From positions 62,001 to 126,000 of the forward strand of contig JADEXA010000006.1 of the NCBI GenBank assembly GCA_015207365.1: DNA of 64,000 bases, read 5' to 3'. The notes beneath the pieces were generated by a model. The model saw only the letters and a list, made by a program, of their open reading frames with translations, was not told the origin of the DNA and searched no databases. Numbering within the stretch: position 1 is the first letter of the stretch; the number at the start of each line of letters is the position of its first letter. Shown here one piece after another: positions 52,825-61,579 of the stretch. The DNA is from Vacuolonema iberomarrocanum LEGE 07170. GTDB taxonomy: Bacteria > Cyanobacteriota > Cyanobacteriia > Elainellales > Elainellaceae. The translations under genes were made by a program, and so were the position numbers.

Positions 52825-54918
52825 ATGGATGAGTTGGATACGCGAGAGTGGTTATTGACCAATGGGTTGGGTGGCTTTGCCAGTGGTACGGTAAGCGATG
52901 CCCGTACCCGTACTTACCATGGGCTGTTGGTCGCAGCGATCGCCCCACCGGGGGAACGCACCCTGCTATTGGCGCAGGTGGATGCGGTGCTCATGGTCGG
53001 GGGACATAGCTACGAACTCAGCACGAACTACTGGCGAAACGGAGATGTGTCTCCTCGGGGCGATCGCTGGCTCCAGTCTTTTTCGATTGACCCACTGCCC
53101 ACCTGGGTTTGGGGCGGCAAAGACTGGCAATTGACGCGACAAATTTTGATGCCCCATGCCGATGCCGTGGGAGAAGACGCGGGCAATTTTGCGATTGAGC
53201 AACGCAATCGGGTTCTCATTCACTACCATCTGGAAGGGGAAAACCCTGCCCGGTTGACCCTGTTGCCGCTCATTGGCGATCGCAACTTCCACCATCAGCA
53301 ACGCTATGACCGGGAACGGCACTTCTCTCAGGTTGTTGAGCCACGGCGCGTCATTTTTCAGTCTCATTATCGGCAATTGTCTGGTATCTCCTGGCAGCTC
53401 AGTTGGAGTCAGGGAAACTACCAACCCGATAGCCATTGGTATTGGGGGTACCTTTATCCCGAAGAAACAAAGCGAGGGCTGAGCGATCGCGAAGACCTCT
53501 ACAACCCCGGTAAGCTGATCGTGCTGCTTGAAACCAATGACACGGTGACCCTAGAGGCCAGTGTGCGAGGAGCCGATGGAAATGCCCCGCCGCCGCCGAC
53601 CCGCGACATATTCACCGAATTACATCGACGCAACAAGACTCGCCTCGCGACGACGTTCGACAAGGTAACGCGCCCCCAGACTGATCCGTCCTCCGTTTAC
53701 TCGCGGTTGCTTCAGGCGGGCGATCAGTTCATCGCCTATCGTGCCTCTATCCAAGGCTCGACGATCATTGCAGGGTATCCCTGGTTTGGTGACTGGGGCC
53801 GCGATGCCTTGATTGCGTTGCCAGGGTTGGCACTAACGACCCAACGGCATGAATTGGCGCGATCGCTACTCCACACCTTTGGTCAGTATTGCAATCAGGG
53901 TTTAATTCCCAATACCTTTCCTGATGAAGATGCGATACCCCTTTATAACAGCCTTGATGCGACGCTCTGGTGGATTGAGACCCTGGGTTTGTATCTAGAT
54001 GCAACGCAAGATTGGGATTTTCTGGTGCAACAATATCCGATTGTCCAGCAAATCTATAAAGCCTTTACTATGGGCACGATTTTTGACATTCGTGTTGATG
54101 CCCTAGATGGTTTACTTTCCTGGGAATCTCCAGGACATGCTCTGACTTGGATGGATGCGGTGGTGTCCCAAACACCAATTACCCCCCGCCAGGGAAAAGC
54201 GGTAGAAATTAATGCCCTTTGGTACTCAGCTTTGTGCTGGGCGGAGAAGTGGGCTCGTTATCTGCACACCCATGGGCTAGCGACAGAGGCGATGGGAAAT
54301 ATCGAAAACCACGCCCGTCGCTATGCCCAACAGGCCGGGAAGGTGAAGGCAGGGCTACAAAGTTTCTGGAATCCGGAAACAGGCTATTTTCATGATGTGA
54401 TTAAGCCCGATGACCAGCGTAGCCCTGAGATTCGCCCCAATGGGGTAATCGCGCTGTCCCTCGCACATTGTGGTTTTGAGCTAGAGCAGGGACAGCAGGT
54501 GTTAGAGGTGGCATGCGAACGCCTCCTCACGCCCTATGGCTTACGCTCCCTTGCGCCCGAAAGCAGGTTCTATATCGGTCAGTATGTGGGAAGTGTGTGG
54601 CAACGCGATCGCGCCTATCACCAGGGAACGGTCTGGAGTTGGTTGATTGGCCCGTTCATCCGTGCCTGGAAGCGTTACTACCCAGACGAACCCATTCCCT
54701 GGATGGCAGATGCTCTCCTAGAACACTTGGAACATGAAGCGTGTTTGGGGTCTATTTCCGAAATTTTTGATGGAAACACCCCCTATCCTCCGCGAGGGGC
54801 GATCGCCCAAGCCTGGTCAGTTGCTGAGCTGTTGCGCCATTGGGACGATCTGTATCCTCCCTCGGGAAACAAGCCAGAACTTATGCAAAACTTGCGTAAT
54901 CCTGATGAAACCCATTGA
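52825..54918 (+). CDS. Amylo-alpha-1,6-glucosidase-type glycogen debranching enzyme
   Basis: The family hydrolyses alpha-1,6 branch points of glycogen. The 697-residue product has the N-terminal GDE_N-type region (MDELDTREWLLTNGLGGFAS, RTRTYHGLLVAA) and the helical (alpha/alpha)6 catalytic region: GYPWFGDWGRDALIALPGLA, FPDEDAIPLYNSLDATLWWI, SWESPGHALTWMDAVV and QRDRAYHQGTVWSWLIGPFI. Acidic catalytic residues are expected in the GRDA and TWMDA motifs. It may work with the GH57-type protein in glycogen turnover. The last 13 residues (ELMQNLRNPDETH) and stop are encoded by a PE-B element, see 54876. Confidence 0.88.
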   Translation: MDELDTREWLLTNGLGGFASGTVSDARTRTYHGLLVAAIAPPGERTLLLAQVDAVLMVGGHSYELSTNYWRNGDVSPRGDRWLQSFSIDPLPTWVWGGKDWQLTRQILMPHADAVGEDAGNFAIEQRNRVLIHYHLEGENPARLTLLPLIGDRNFHHQQRYDRERHFSQVVEPRRVIFQSHYRQLSGISWQLSWSQGNYQPDSHWYWGYLYPEETKRGLSDREDLYNPGKLIVLLETNDTVTLEASVRGADGNAPPPPTRDIFTELHRRNKTRLATTFDKVTRPQTDPSSVYSRLLQAGDQFIAYRASIQGSTIIAGYPWFGDWGRDALIALPGLALTTQRHELARSLLHTFGQYCNQGLIPNTFPDEDAIPLYNSLDATLWWIETLGLYLDATQDWDFLVQQYPIVQQIYKAFTMGTIFDIRVDALDGLLSWESPGHALTWMDAVVSQTPITPRQGKAVEINALWYSALCWAEKWARYLHTHGLATEAMGNIENHARRYAQQAGKVKAGLQSFWNPETGYFHDVIKPDDQRSPEIRPNGVIALSLAHCGFELEQGQQVLEVACERLLTPYGLRSLAPESRFYIGQYVGSVWQRDRAYHQGTVWSWLIGPFIRAWKRYYPDEPIPWMADALLEHLEHEACLGSISEIFDGNTPYPPRGAIAQAWSVAELLRHWDDLYPPSGNKPELMQNLRNPDETH

Positions 54919-54966
54919 TGTTGTGACCGCGTCACAGCCACAACATCAACAGCATGTATAGGTTCT
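54876..54966 (+). repeat. Palindrome PE-B copy 7, overlapping a gene end
   Basis: AGAACTTATGCAAAACTTGC, GTAATCCTGATGAAACCC, then the arms TTGATGTTGTG and CACAACATCAA, and TGTATAGGTTCT. The flanks are inverted repeats. The first 43 bp are translated as the C-terminal end of the debranching-type enzyme, with the stop codon TGA at 54916-54918 at the start of the palindrome. Confidence 0.85.
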
Positions 54967-55096
54967 AGGTCTGTAAGCGTTCCTCGACAGACCGTACAGT
55001 AATGTACACAGAATCCGAAGCTGCCCCTGAGTGATGGAATGCGAAGGTAGATGAGATATGTGCATCCGAAGCTGAGAAAAGATACCGACAGGTGGC

Positions 55097-55807
55097 TTAC
55101 TTGTCTGCATCTTTTGTGTTGCGCTGCAGCAGACCCTTGCGAAGTAGGTTGCTCAACGCATCTTCGGCAGCTTGCTTTTCGGCTTCCTTTTTGCTCCGCC
55201 CTTTGCCTCGCCCAATCATCTTGCCACTAACGTAAACCTGCGATGCAAATTCGGGGTTGTGGTCAGAACCCCCAACTTTCTCAGTGGCATACTTTGGGGG
55301 TGTATGTCCCACGTTGGCGTGGGTCCATTCCTGGAGTCGATTTTTGGAATCGAGTGTGGATCGAGTGGCCATGACTTCTTCCGGTACTTGTTCAAATAGA
55401 TCCTCGATGAGAGGGCGAATTCGCTCAACATCGCGATCGCCATCCAGATAAAGCGCGCCTACGACTGCCTCGAACGTACTACTCAGCAGATTTTTATTTT
55501 GCGATCCGCCATCCTGTATCATCCCTTTGCCCAAGCGAATGAGTTGGTCAATGCCTAATTCGAGGGCAAATTCAGCTAATTGGGTTTCATCTACCAACGC
55601 TGCCCGCCGTCGCGTCATCTCATCCTCTTTAATTTCTGGAAACCGTCGATAAAGATAATCTCCACTCAAAAACGTGAGTAGTGCATCCCCCAAAAATTCC
55701 AGACGTTCATTATCAACGGCATCCCGTGGGTGTTCGCGCACATATGAACGGTGTGTCAGTGCCTGCTCGAGTAGGGCTTCGTTCTGAAATTTAAGCAATG
55801 GGTGCAT
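55097..55807 (-). CDS. rnc: Ribonuclease III
   Basis: RNase III cuts double-stranded RNA in rRNA and mRNA processing. The 236-residue product has the catalytic signature NERLEFLGDALL (E37, D41) and a second acidic position E113 in SSTFEAVVGALYLDG, then a double-stranded-RNA-binding domain (about 160-230, KNRLQEWTHANVG...GRGKGRSKKEAEKQAAEDAL). The residue equivalent to E. coli D114 is a serine here (S110), a substitution I cannot say is general. The gene is alone; cyanobacteria often have more than one RNase III-type gene. Confidence 0.92.
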   Translation of the reverse strand: MHPLLKFQNEALLEQALTHRSYVREHPRDAVDNERLEFLGDALLTFLSGDYLYRRFPEIKEDEMTRRRAALVDETQLAEFALELGIDQLIRLGKGMIQDGGSQNKNLLSSTFEAVVGALYLDGDRDVERIRPLIEDLFEQVPEEVMATRSTLDSKNRLQEWTHANVGHTPPKYATEKVGGSDHNPEFASQVYVSGKMIGRGKGRSKKEAEKQAAEDALSNLLRKGLLQRNTKDADK

Positions 55808-56817
55808 GGATAGCTATTACGAATCAAGGTAAACGGTAGTGCAATCGCAATTCGCACCCACGTGCAGGTGAACTAGCTGAGAGCCGTCCTCCATGCGCTT
55901 CCCCAAAGACCAACGGGATGAAAATGGCACATGACGTTGCCCTCCCATTTGTTCTCATAGCGAAACCAGGGCGGTGAGTAACTCCAGTACCGAAACACTT
56001 GGAGTCGGCATCGCTTGCACTGCTCCCCCGCACTGGCGACGAAACGCAACTAGACACGGGCGACGGACAATGGGAAGGCAGTATGTCGACCAAAACTCTT
56101 GGCTGAGGGCAAAAACGGTAACGATTTTGAGGCTTAACGAAGAAACCAGCACAAGAAGCTAGGGTGACAAACCCAACAAATCTGAAACGGGACAGGTTGA
56201 TGGGCAAAAGCGACCTAGAGTTACTGAAAGAATTGCAATTGCACTTCTTCAAACCAAATGTTGACACTATTGTAGTAAACCTCTGGCAAAGCAAAAGTAC
56301 AGATAGGTAAGTTTCTGCAAATTTTTAAATGATTTCAGTCATGGTCTTTACATGACATAGATCACTTCGCTTTCTGAAATTTCTGGTTTAATGCCTCTCT
56401 ACAGCGTATCATCCCCTCTCGACATGGCAGATTTCTGGGCTTTTTTGAGAAAAAAGCATTTTGCGATCGCTCTAACTTAATCGTATGTTTTGCTACATAA
56501 AGATGGAGCGGCTGTCCGTAGGGCTGTTCAAAACCTGTCAAAATCTTTGCAAAAAATTTAAACTCAAGAAGCATTTGGGCCCATTTTGAGAGAGTTGTTG
56601 AGCCTGTTGAGTCGCTTTCTGCCAGCCTGAGCTTTCAATGGAGATAGGCGCGGCTGTGGTTGGGCTTCAGCCTCGTTGTCGGCAGCGTTAGGCGATCGCT
56701 CCAACCAACACGACCAATCCAATGACGCGTTATGCTTCCTCTTACAGGTGGGATGTGTTCCCCCAGAAATTTCTCTGCTCACAGGGTAATTTCCCTGGCT
56801 CCAGTCCAGCACCTCTA
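55808..56817. other. 1-kb unassigned region
   Basis: Several minus-strand frames (55824-56294 and others) are open here but have poor composition, no ribosome binding site and no family match. On the minus strand a TACAAT near 56268 could be a -10 box. The segment at 55830-56000 is rich in short inverted repeats. I compared it with tmRNA, RNase P RNA and SRP RNA from memory and see none of their conserved cores. It may contain an unrecognised RNA. Confidence 0.3.
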
Positions 56818-56945
56818 ATACCGAATCCGGTTAAATATAGCGGTGTGCAACCGCATTAAGCACAGCGCTATAGCTCTAAAATCCAACTAGCGTTTGTGGT
56901 CGTTGTAAAGCAGCAACCACAAACGCTAGTTGGATTTTAGTTCTC
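56818..56945 (+). repeat. Hybrid palindrome: PE-C-like with PE-E remnant
   Basis: It starts with ATACCGAATCCGGTTAAATA, like a PE-C end. From 56834 to 56873 it carries PE-E flanks joined directly (TATAGCGGTGTGCAACCGCA ... AGCGCTATAG) without the PE-E hairpin. Then a 25-bp perfect stem follows, 56876-56900 with 56916-56940 (core CCAACTAGCGTTTGTGGT). Two families are therefore fused here. Confidence 0.65.
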
Positions 56946-57003
56946 TTGGATCCCCGCAGACCATTTGTCACTCTATGAGGAATGGTGGGTCGATCGCCTG
57001 GGC

Positions 57004-57720
57004 TTATGTGACGACGGTTAGCTGCCCCAGGTCTTCGGGAGCCATATGATCATGCATCACTTCGCCATCGCGGAACCAAACGACGCGTTGGGTGAGGCGA
57101 GCCACTTCGGGTTCATGGGTCACCATGACGACGGTGATGCCCGTGGCATTTAATTCCGCGAAGATGCTCATCACTTCCTGGGTCGTGTGGGAATCCAACG
57201 CGCCGGTGGGCTCATCGGCCAGCAAGAGCACAGGCTGGTTGACGATGGCACGGGCGATCGCCACTCGCTGTTGTTGCCCTCCCGAAAGCTGGTTGGGTCG
57301 GTTATTCATTCGATTGCCCAGCCCCACTTTGGTCAGGGCTTCGGCGGCACGTTCCTGGCGCTCTCGCTGGGGCAAACTGGCATAGACCATGGGTAGCATT
57401 ACGTTTTCCAATGCTGACAGTTGCGCTAATAAATGAAATTGTTGAAAGACGAAGCCGATCTTGCGATTACGAATGATGGCCAGATCGGCATCTGACAGTT
57501 GTGCCACGTCGGTTCCATCCAGTTCGTAGCGTCCAGATGTAGGGCGATCGAGGCAGCCAATGATGTTCATTGCAGTGGACTTGCCCGAGCCCGATGGCCC
57601 CATGATGGAGCAGTATTCGCCTTCCTGAACGGTGAGATTCACATGGGAAAGGGCACGGACTTCAGTATTGCCCGAGCCATAGATTTTGGAAATGTCCTGG
57701 AAGCGGATGATATCTTTCAT
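57004..57720 (-). CDS. ABC transporter ATP-binding protein (MacB/DevA type)
   Basis: This is the ATPase of a tripartite exporter. The 238-residue product has Walker A GPSGSGKST (41-49), Q-loop FVFQQFHLLAQ, signature LSGGQQQRVAIARA (145-158) and Walker B LLLADEPTGALD (165-176). It belongs to the MacB/LolD-like group. It lies 96 bp downstream of the permease gene and completes the operon 60613 to 57004 (adaptor, permease, ATPase). In heterocyst-forming relatives such DevBCA exporters move glycolipids or other envelope compounds; substrate here is unknown. Confidence 0.92.
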   Translation of the reverse strand: MKDIIRFQDISKIYGSGNTEVRALSHVNLTVQEGEYCSIMGPSGSGKSTAMNIIGCLDRPTSGRYELDGTDVAQLSDADLAIIRNRKIGFVFQQFHLLAQLSALENVMLPMVYASLPQRERQERAAEALTKVGLGNRMNNRPNQLSGGQQQRVAIARAIVNQPVLLLADEPTGALDSHTTQEVMSIFAELNATGITVVMVTHEPEVARLTQRVVWFRDGEVMHDHMAPEDLGQLTVVT

Positions 57721-57815
57721 CGGTGTAACCTGGATTGGCGGATGTCAGGCGGATGTTGACAGCGTTAGCTCATGTCGACAGAAGATTAGGCGGGGTTGGG
57801 TTGGTTCCCCAATGG

Positions 57816-59036
57816 TTAAGCGCTGCGGAGGGCAACGATGGGGTCAAGCTTGGCTGCTTGCCGAGCCGGAACCACGCCGAAGAATAGACCAATACCACCG
57901 GAGACGCACACCGCTACGATCACGGCTGTGGTGGAAACCCCGGCTGCTAGTGGCGTTAGGGCAGATACCAGCATGATGCCGCCGGAGCCCGCCAGCGTAC
58001 CCACGGCACCACCCAATGCGGCCAAAATCGTGGCTTCGATCATGAACTGCGTGAGAATATCTTGCTCGGATGCCCCGATCGCCTTCCGGAGGCCAATTTC
58101 CTGGGTGCGTTCCCGAACCGACACCAGCATGATGTTCATAATGCCGATGCCACCGACTAATAGCGAAATTCCGGCGATCGCCGCCAACATGACCGTCAAT
58201 GCTCCGGTCACATTACCAATGAGCTCTAGGGCATCTTTTTGGTTCCGTACCGTGAAGCTGTCTTCATCGACAATTCTATGGCGTAGGCGCAGCAGGTTTT
58301 GGATCTGGAATTGAGCGGCGGTCATGGATTGCTCATCCCGTGCCATGACGGAAATGAAGCTGATCTCCAGTCCATAGGGGGAGGTGTTGCCCGTAATCTG
58401 GCTGGACAGGGTGGTGAGCGGAGTGTAGGCGATATCATCCTGGTTATCGCCAAGGAATGCGCCCTTGGCTTCTAGTACTCCGATGACTTCGAAGCTAACG
58501 TTTCGAATTCGTAAGGTTTGCCCGATGGGACTTTCGCTGGGAAACAGACTGTCTGCTAAATCTGGCCCGAGCACTACGACGCGGGTTCCTCTCTCCACAT
58601 CTTCATCGGTAATGAAGCGTCCTGCGTCGACTTCAAAACTGCGCACAGTGGTAAATTCTGGTGTTACTCCTGTGATAGTGCTGTTGGTGTTCAAATTTCC
58701 GGCTACCACGGTTTGTTGGGTGACTAACTGAGGTGCGACGGAATCAACCGTGGGAACCTGAGTGGCGATCGCTTCTGAATCTTCAAAGGTTAACGCGCGG
58801 GGACGTTCGAGCGTCCGGTTCTGGGACGCTGGACTGCCGGGAATAATGAACAGCACATTGGGGCCAAGGGATTCGAACTGGCCGGCTGCATATTCTCGTG
58901 CCCCTTCGCCAACCCCCACCATTGTGATTACCGACGCATTGCCAATGATGATGCCTAGCATCGTCAGAGCGCTGCGGAGGCGATTGGCTGCAAGGGTTTT
59001 CACTGCCATCTTTGTACTTTCGGCAAAATCAACCAT
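57816..59036 (-). CDS. MacB-type ABC transporter permease (DevC-like)
   Basis: The 406-residue product has an N-terminal membrane helix (about 18-40: RLRSALTMLGIIIGNASVIT), a large periplasmic domain (45-270) and three C-terminal helices (near 275-310, 335-360 and 370-392). This is the FtsX/MacB permease layout. Conserved motifs include GGIGIMNIMLVSVRERTQEIG and LRKAIGASEQDILTQFMIEA. GAGC preceded by AAGG lies upstream of the ATG. It follows the adaptor gene by 230 bp and precedes the ATPase gene. Confidence 0.92.
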   Translation of the reverse strand: MVDFAESTKMAVKTLAANRLRSALTMLGIIIGNASVITMVGVGEGAREYAAGQFESLGPNVLFIIPGSPASQNRTLERPRALTFEDSEAIATQVPTVDSVAPQLVTQQTVVAGNLNTNSTITGVTPEFTTVRSFEVDAGRFITDEDVERGTRVVVLGPDLADSLFPSESPIGQTLRIRNVSFEVIGVLEAKGAFLGDNQDDIAYTPLTTLSSQITGNTSPYGLEISFISVMARDEQSMTAAQFQIQNLLRLRHRIVDEDSFTVRNQKDALELIGNVTGALTVMLAAIAGISLLVGGIGIMNIMLVSVRERTQEIGLRKAIGASEQDILTQFMIEATILAALGGAVGTLAGSGGIMLVSALTPLAAGVSTTAVIVAVCVSGGIGLFFGVVPARQAAKLDPIVALRSA

Positions 59037-59266
59037 TTCGCATTGCTCCTTATGCCCAATTCTGTTCGTTACTGCCTGCGGGTTTAGAGACCGTGGGAGA
59101 GATTATTTGCTTGCTTCGGGTCAAAGGGGGGGGTGAAATTCGGTCAGACATCCGGTGCTTTGCTGTAAATGACAGCTTTCCCTCCCTTTGCTGACCAATA
59201 TCCCCAAGCTGGAGATTGGTAAACAGCACCTTGGTTTTCAAGCTATCCAACGATCTAAACGATGGG

Positions 59267-60613
59267 TTATGGCTCATTGGGATTCATCCACTCTTGGGCA
59301 GCATCGGGGGGCAGGTCGATAAAGACCCGATCGCCCGACTCCAACCCATCCAGTACTTGCGTTTGGTTGCCAATGCCACTGCCTAGGGTGACGGGGACAA
59401 ACTCCGGGCGATCGCGTTCATCGGGAACCAGTACGCCCTGCTGTCCATCCCTCGTGACGATCGCGACGGTGGGAATGACCAGAGCACTATCCAGGCTAGC
59501 GCCCACAAACGTGAGATCTGCATTCATCCCAGATAGCAACGCTTCCTGCCCGGTGAGGATTTCCACCCGTACCTGGAAGGAGGTGACGTTTTGCTGGACG
59601 ACCGCTTCCGGTGCAACGAGCTTGACGCGTCCCTCAAACACCTGATCCGGCAGCGCATCCGCGCGAATTTCCACCGCTTGCCCAACGGAAATTTGCCCGA
59701 TATCCACTTCTGGCACTTCTGCCAACACTTCCAAGCCATCCGCCAGCGCCACGATCGCCGTTGAGGTTGCCGAGGATGCGTCCGATGCCGAGGTGGTAGG
59801 CGTTACAAATGCGCCTTCTGTCGCATATTTCTGGGTGACGATGCCATCGAAGGGTGCCCGAATAATCGTGTCTGCGACTACCACCTGTGCTGATTCCAGG
59901 CTGCCAATGACTTCCTCCAACTGGGCTTCGGCTTCGGCAATCTCTTCGCGACGGCTGCCATTCCGAGATAAATCTAACCGATCCTGAACAGCTCGCAGAT
60001 TGGCTTGAGCCGAGGCTAGGTTGGCGCGAGCACTTTGAGCTTCTTGTGCCACTGCATCCAGGTCATCCCGCGAAATCGCCCCCTCTTGCTGCAATAACTG
60101 ATTTCGTTCTAGCCGCGTTTCGGCCAGAGAGAGCCGCGTTTCGGCATCCGTTACCTGAGCCTGGGCTTGGGCGACCTCGGCTTGCCGCTGAGAAATTTCT
60201 TCCGGACGATTGCCGGTTCGAAGTGCATCTAGCCGTGCCCGCGCTTGATCAACGCGCGCTTGCGCCTGGGTTAGCTGCGCTTGGGCTTCGGCGTTTTCCA
60301 TGCGGGCGATGATTTGCCCTTGTGCAACGCGATCGCCCTGCTCAACCAGAAGCTCACGCAAGATGCCCTGTGATTTTGGGCTCAAGTTCACGGTTTGTGT
60401 GGGCTGTATTCTACCGCTTGCGGTGATACGTACGATCAGAGACTCCGCTTCTACGGGAACGGTCAGCGCAGCCACATCAACCGGGTTGGCATTCTGGCGT
60501 GCGACCAAAATTCCTACAACGCTGAGTCCAAGAGCCCCTGCGGCGATTAACCCCAAGAGCCAGGATGATGGACGCCGCTCTTTCATGTTTAGTGATGGAA
60601 CTTGCGTTGACAT
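59267..60613 (-). CDS. HlyD/MacA-type periplasmic adaptor
   Basis: The 448-residue membrane fusion protein links the inner-membrane permease to an outer-membrane channel. It has a membrane helix (17-37), a lipoyl half-motif (SGRIQPTQTVNLSPKSQGIL), a long coiled coil (about 95-225, rich in heptads of A, Q, L, E, R), the second lipoyl half (IRAPFDGIVTQKYATEGAFV) and beta-barrel domains. It is the first gene of the exporter operon. An imperfect palindrome at 60681-60699 lies in its promoter region. The matching outer-membrane TolC-type gene is not in the window. Confidence 0.9.
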   Translation of the reverse strand: MSTQVPSLNMKERRPSSWLLGLIAAGALGLSVVGILVARQNANPVDVAALTVPVEAESLIVRITASGRIQPTQTVNLSPKSQGILRELLVEQGDRVAQGQIIARMENAEAQAQLTQAQARVDQARARLDALRTGNRPEEISQRQAEVAQAQAQVTDAETRLSLAETRLERNQLLQQEGAISRDDLDAVAQEAQSARANLASAQANLRAVQDRLDLSRNGSRREEIAEAEAQLEEVIGSLESAQVVVADTIIRAPFDGIVTQKYATEGAFVTPTTSASDASSATSTAIVALADGLEVLAEVPEVDIGQISVGQAVEIRADALPDQVFEGRVKLVAPEAVVQQNVTSFQVRVEILTGQEALLSGMNADLTFVGASLDSALVIPTVAIVTRDGQQGVLVPDERDRPEFVPVTLGSGIGNQTQVLDGLESGDRVFIDLPPDAAQEWMNPNEP

Positions 60614-60680
60614 AGTGTCAGAACCTCAAAACCCTTGAATCTCTGTTCTTGTTGACGGAGCCGATTGCTGAATGTGCCAA

Positions 60681-60699
60681 TCATTACCGAGGTAAGTGA
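60681..60699. promoter_or_regulatory. Operator-like palindrome before the exporter operon
   Basis: TCATTACCGAGGTAAGTGA has a perfect core TTACC-GA-GGTAA and outer TCA/TGA halves. It lies between the regulator gene and the adaptor gene, 68 bp before the adaptor start, a natural site for the GbsR/MarR-type regulator encoded next door. Binding is inferred, not shown. Confidence 0.35.
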
Positions 60700-60876
60700 T
60701 GACATCCTTTAATCTGACCTCTTCTAATTCAACCTTTGCATTGCTTAACTACCACCCCAGTCGTTTGCTTCTGGGTTTCGCAGCCCCTAAGCCAGATTCC
60801 AACGCTGTCCACTTGGGGGTAACCCATATGAAATGAGTGGCGAGTATCAGGCTTACTGATGCGATCGCTCAGATGA

Positions 60877-61428
60877 CTACATCATCTGTTCTTGCTCCCA
60901 GCGCTGATGGATTTGAGGTAACTCGCGCTCCCAAAAGGCGTGAATCTTCCACATCTCCTGGAGTCGTTGTTGCAGCTCGACATCGCTGTCAGTCAGCAGT
61001 TCGAGTCCCCGTTCGGCCAGCTTGCGGAACGCTGTGACACGTACCATCTGCTGTTGGGTCAGCTGAGTCCAGGCGTTGGGCTTGATTTGGAAGTAGTCGC
61101 GGCGATCGCCCGCCAACGACACCCGCTCGATGAGCCCAATCTGAATCAACAATCGGGTCATCGTGCTGATCGATCCTTTGCTGGCTTGCAGCACATCTAC
61201 CAGCTCTCCACTCGACTGCAGCGGCGGATTGGAAATGAGCAACCAGCCAAAAACGCGTCCTGCCATGCGTGGCATGCCGACGTTTTCAAACATCAACCCC
61301 ATCTCTTCGAGGAATTGCGCCTGTTCCGATGGTTGCTCCCGCTTCAACTGAACCCCTTCATGCCTATCGTTACATTCCTTTACAGATTGTAGCGCAGATT
61401 CAATGAATTCAGTCTGTTCAGTAATCAT
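60877..61428 (-). CDS. GbsR/MarR-family transcription regulator
   Basis: The 183-residue protein has a winged-helix domain (about 55-115): MPRMAGRVFGWLLISNPPLQ, then SGELVDVLQASKGSISTMTR as recognition part, and LIQIGLIERVSLAGDRRDYF as wing, followed by a helical dimerisation region. This pattern is that of GbsR-type regulators. It lies just upstream of the exporter operon on the same strand, 264 bp away, and probably represses it. A perfect inverted repeat, TGTTCA-N8-TGAACA (61415-61434), overlaps its own start codon. Confidence 0.85.
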   Translation of the reverse strand: MITEQTEFIESALQSVKECNDRHEGVQLKREQPSEQAQFLEEMGLMFENVGMPRMAGRVFGWLLISNPPLQSSGELVDVLQASKGSISTMTRLLIQIGLIERVSLAGDRRDYFQIKPNAWTQLTQQQMVRVTAFRKLAERGLELLTDSDVELQQRLQEMWKIHAFWERELPQIHQRWEQEQMM

Positions 61429-61434
61429 TGAACA
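61415..61434. promoter_or_regulatory. Inverted repeat over the regulator start codon
   Basis: TGTTCA (61415-61420) and TGAACA (61429-61434) are perfect inverted halves eight bases apart, with the ATG of the regulator at 61426-61428 between them. The place suggests self-repression. The half-sites differ from the palindrome at 60681, so one of the two may not be a true site. Confidence 0.3.
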
Positions 61435-61579
61435 TGTGGCTCAAATAAAAAGGGGCTAAAGCGTTACTCTTTTACATTAGCGTTTTCCGCTCTGCATCAG
61501 CATCCTGCTATTGGTTGAGACCATGTGGTTCCAGCATCTGTCTGGGAGGGCACATCTCAAAAGGGGCTATTTCATCCCC

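Noticed and set aside
55824..56294. Minus-strand frame of 156 residues after rnc
   Set aside because: Unusual Ser/Cys/Pro composition, no start signal, no family match.
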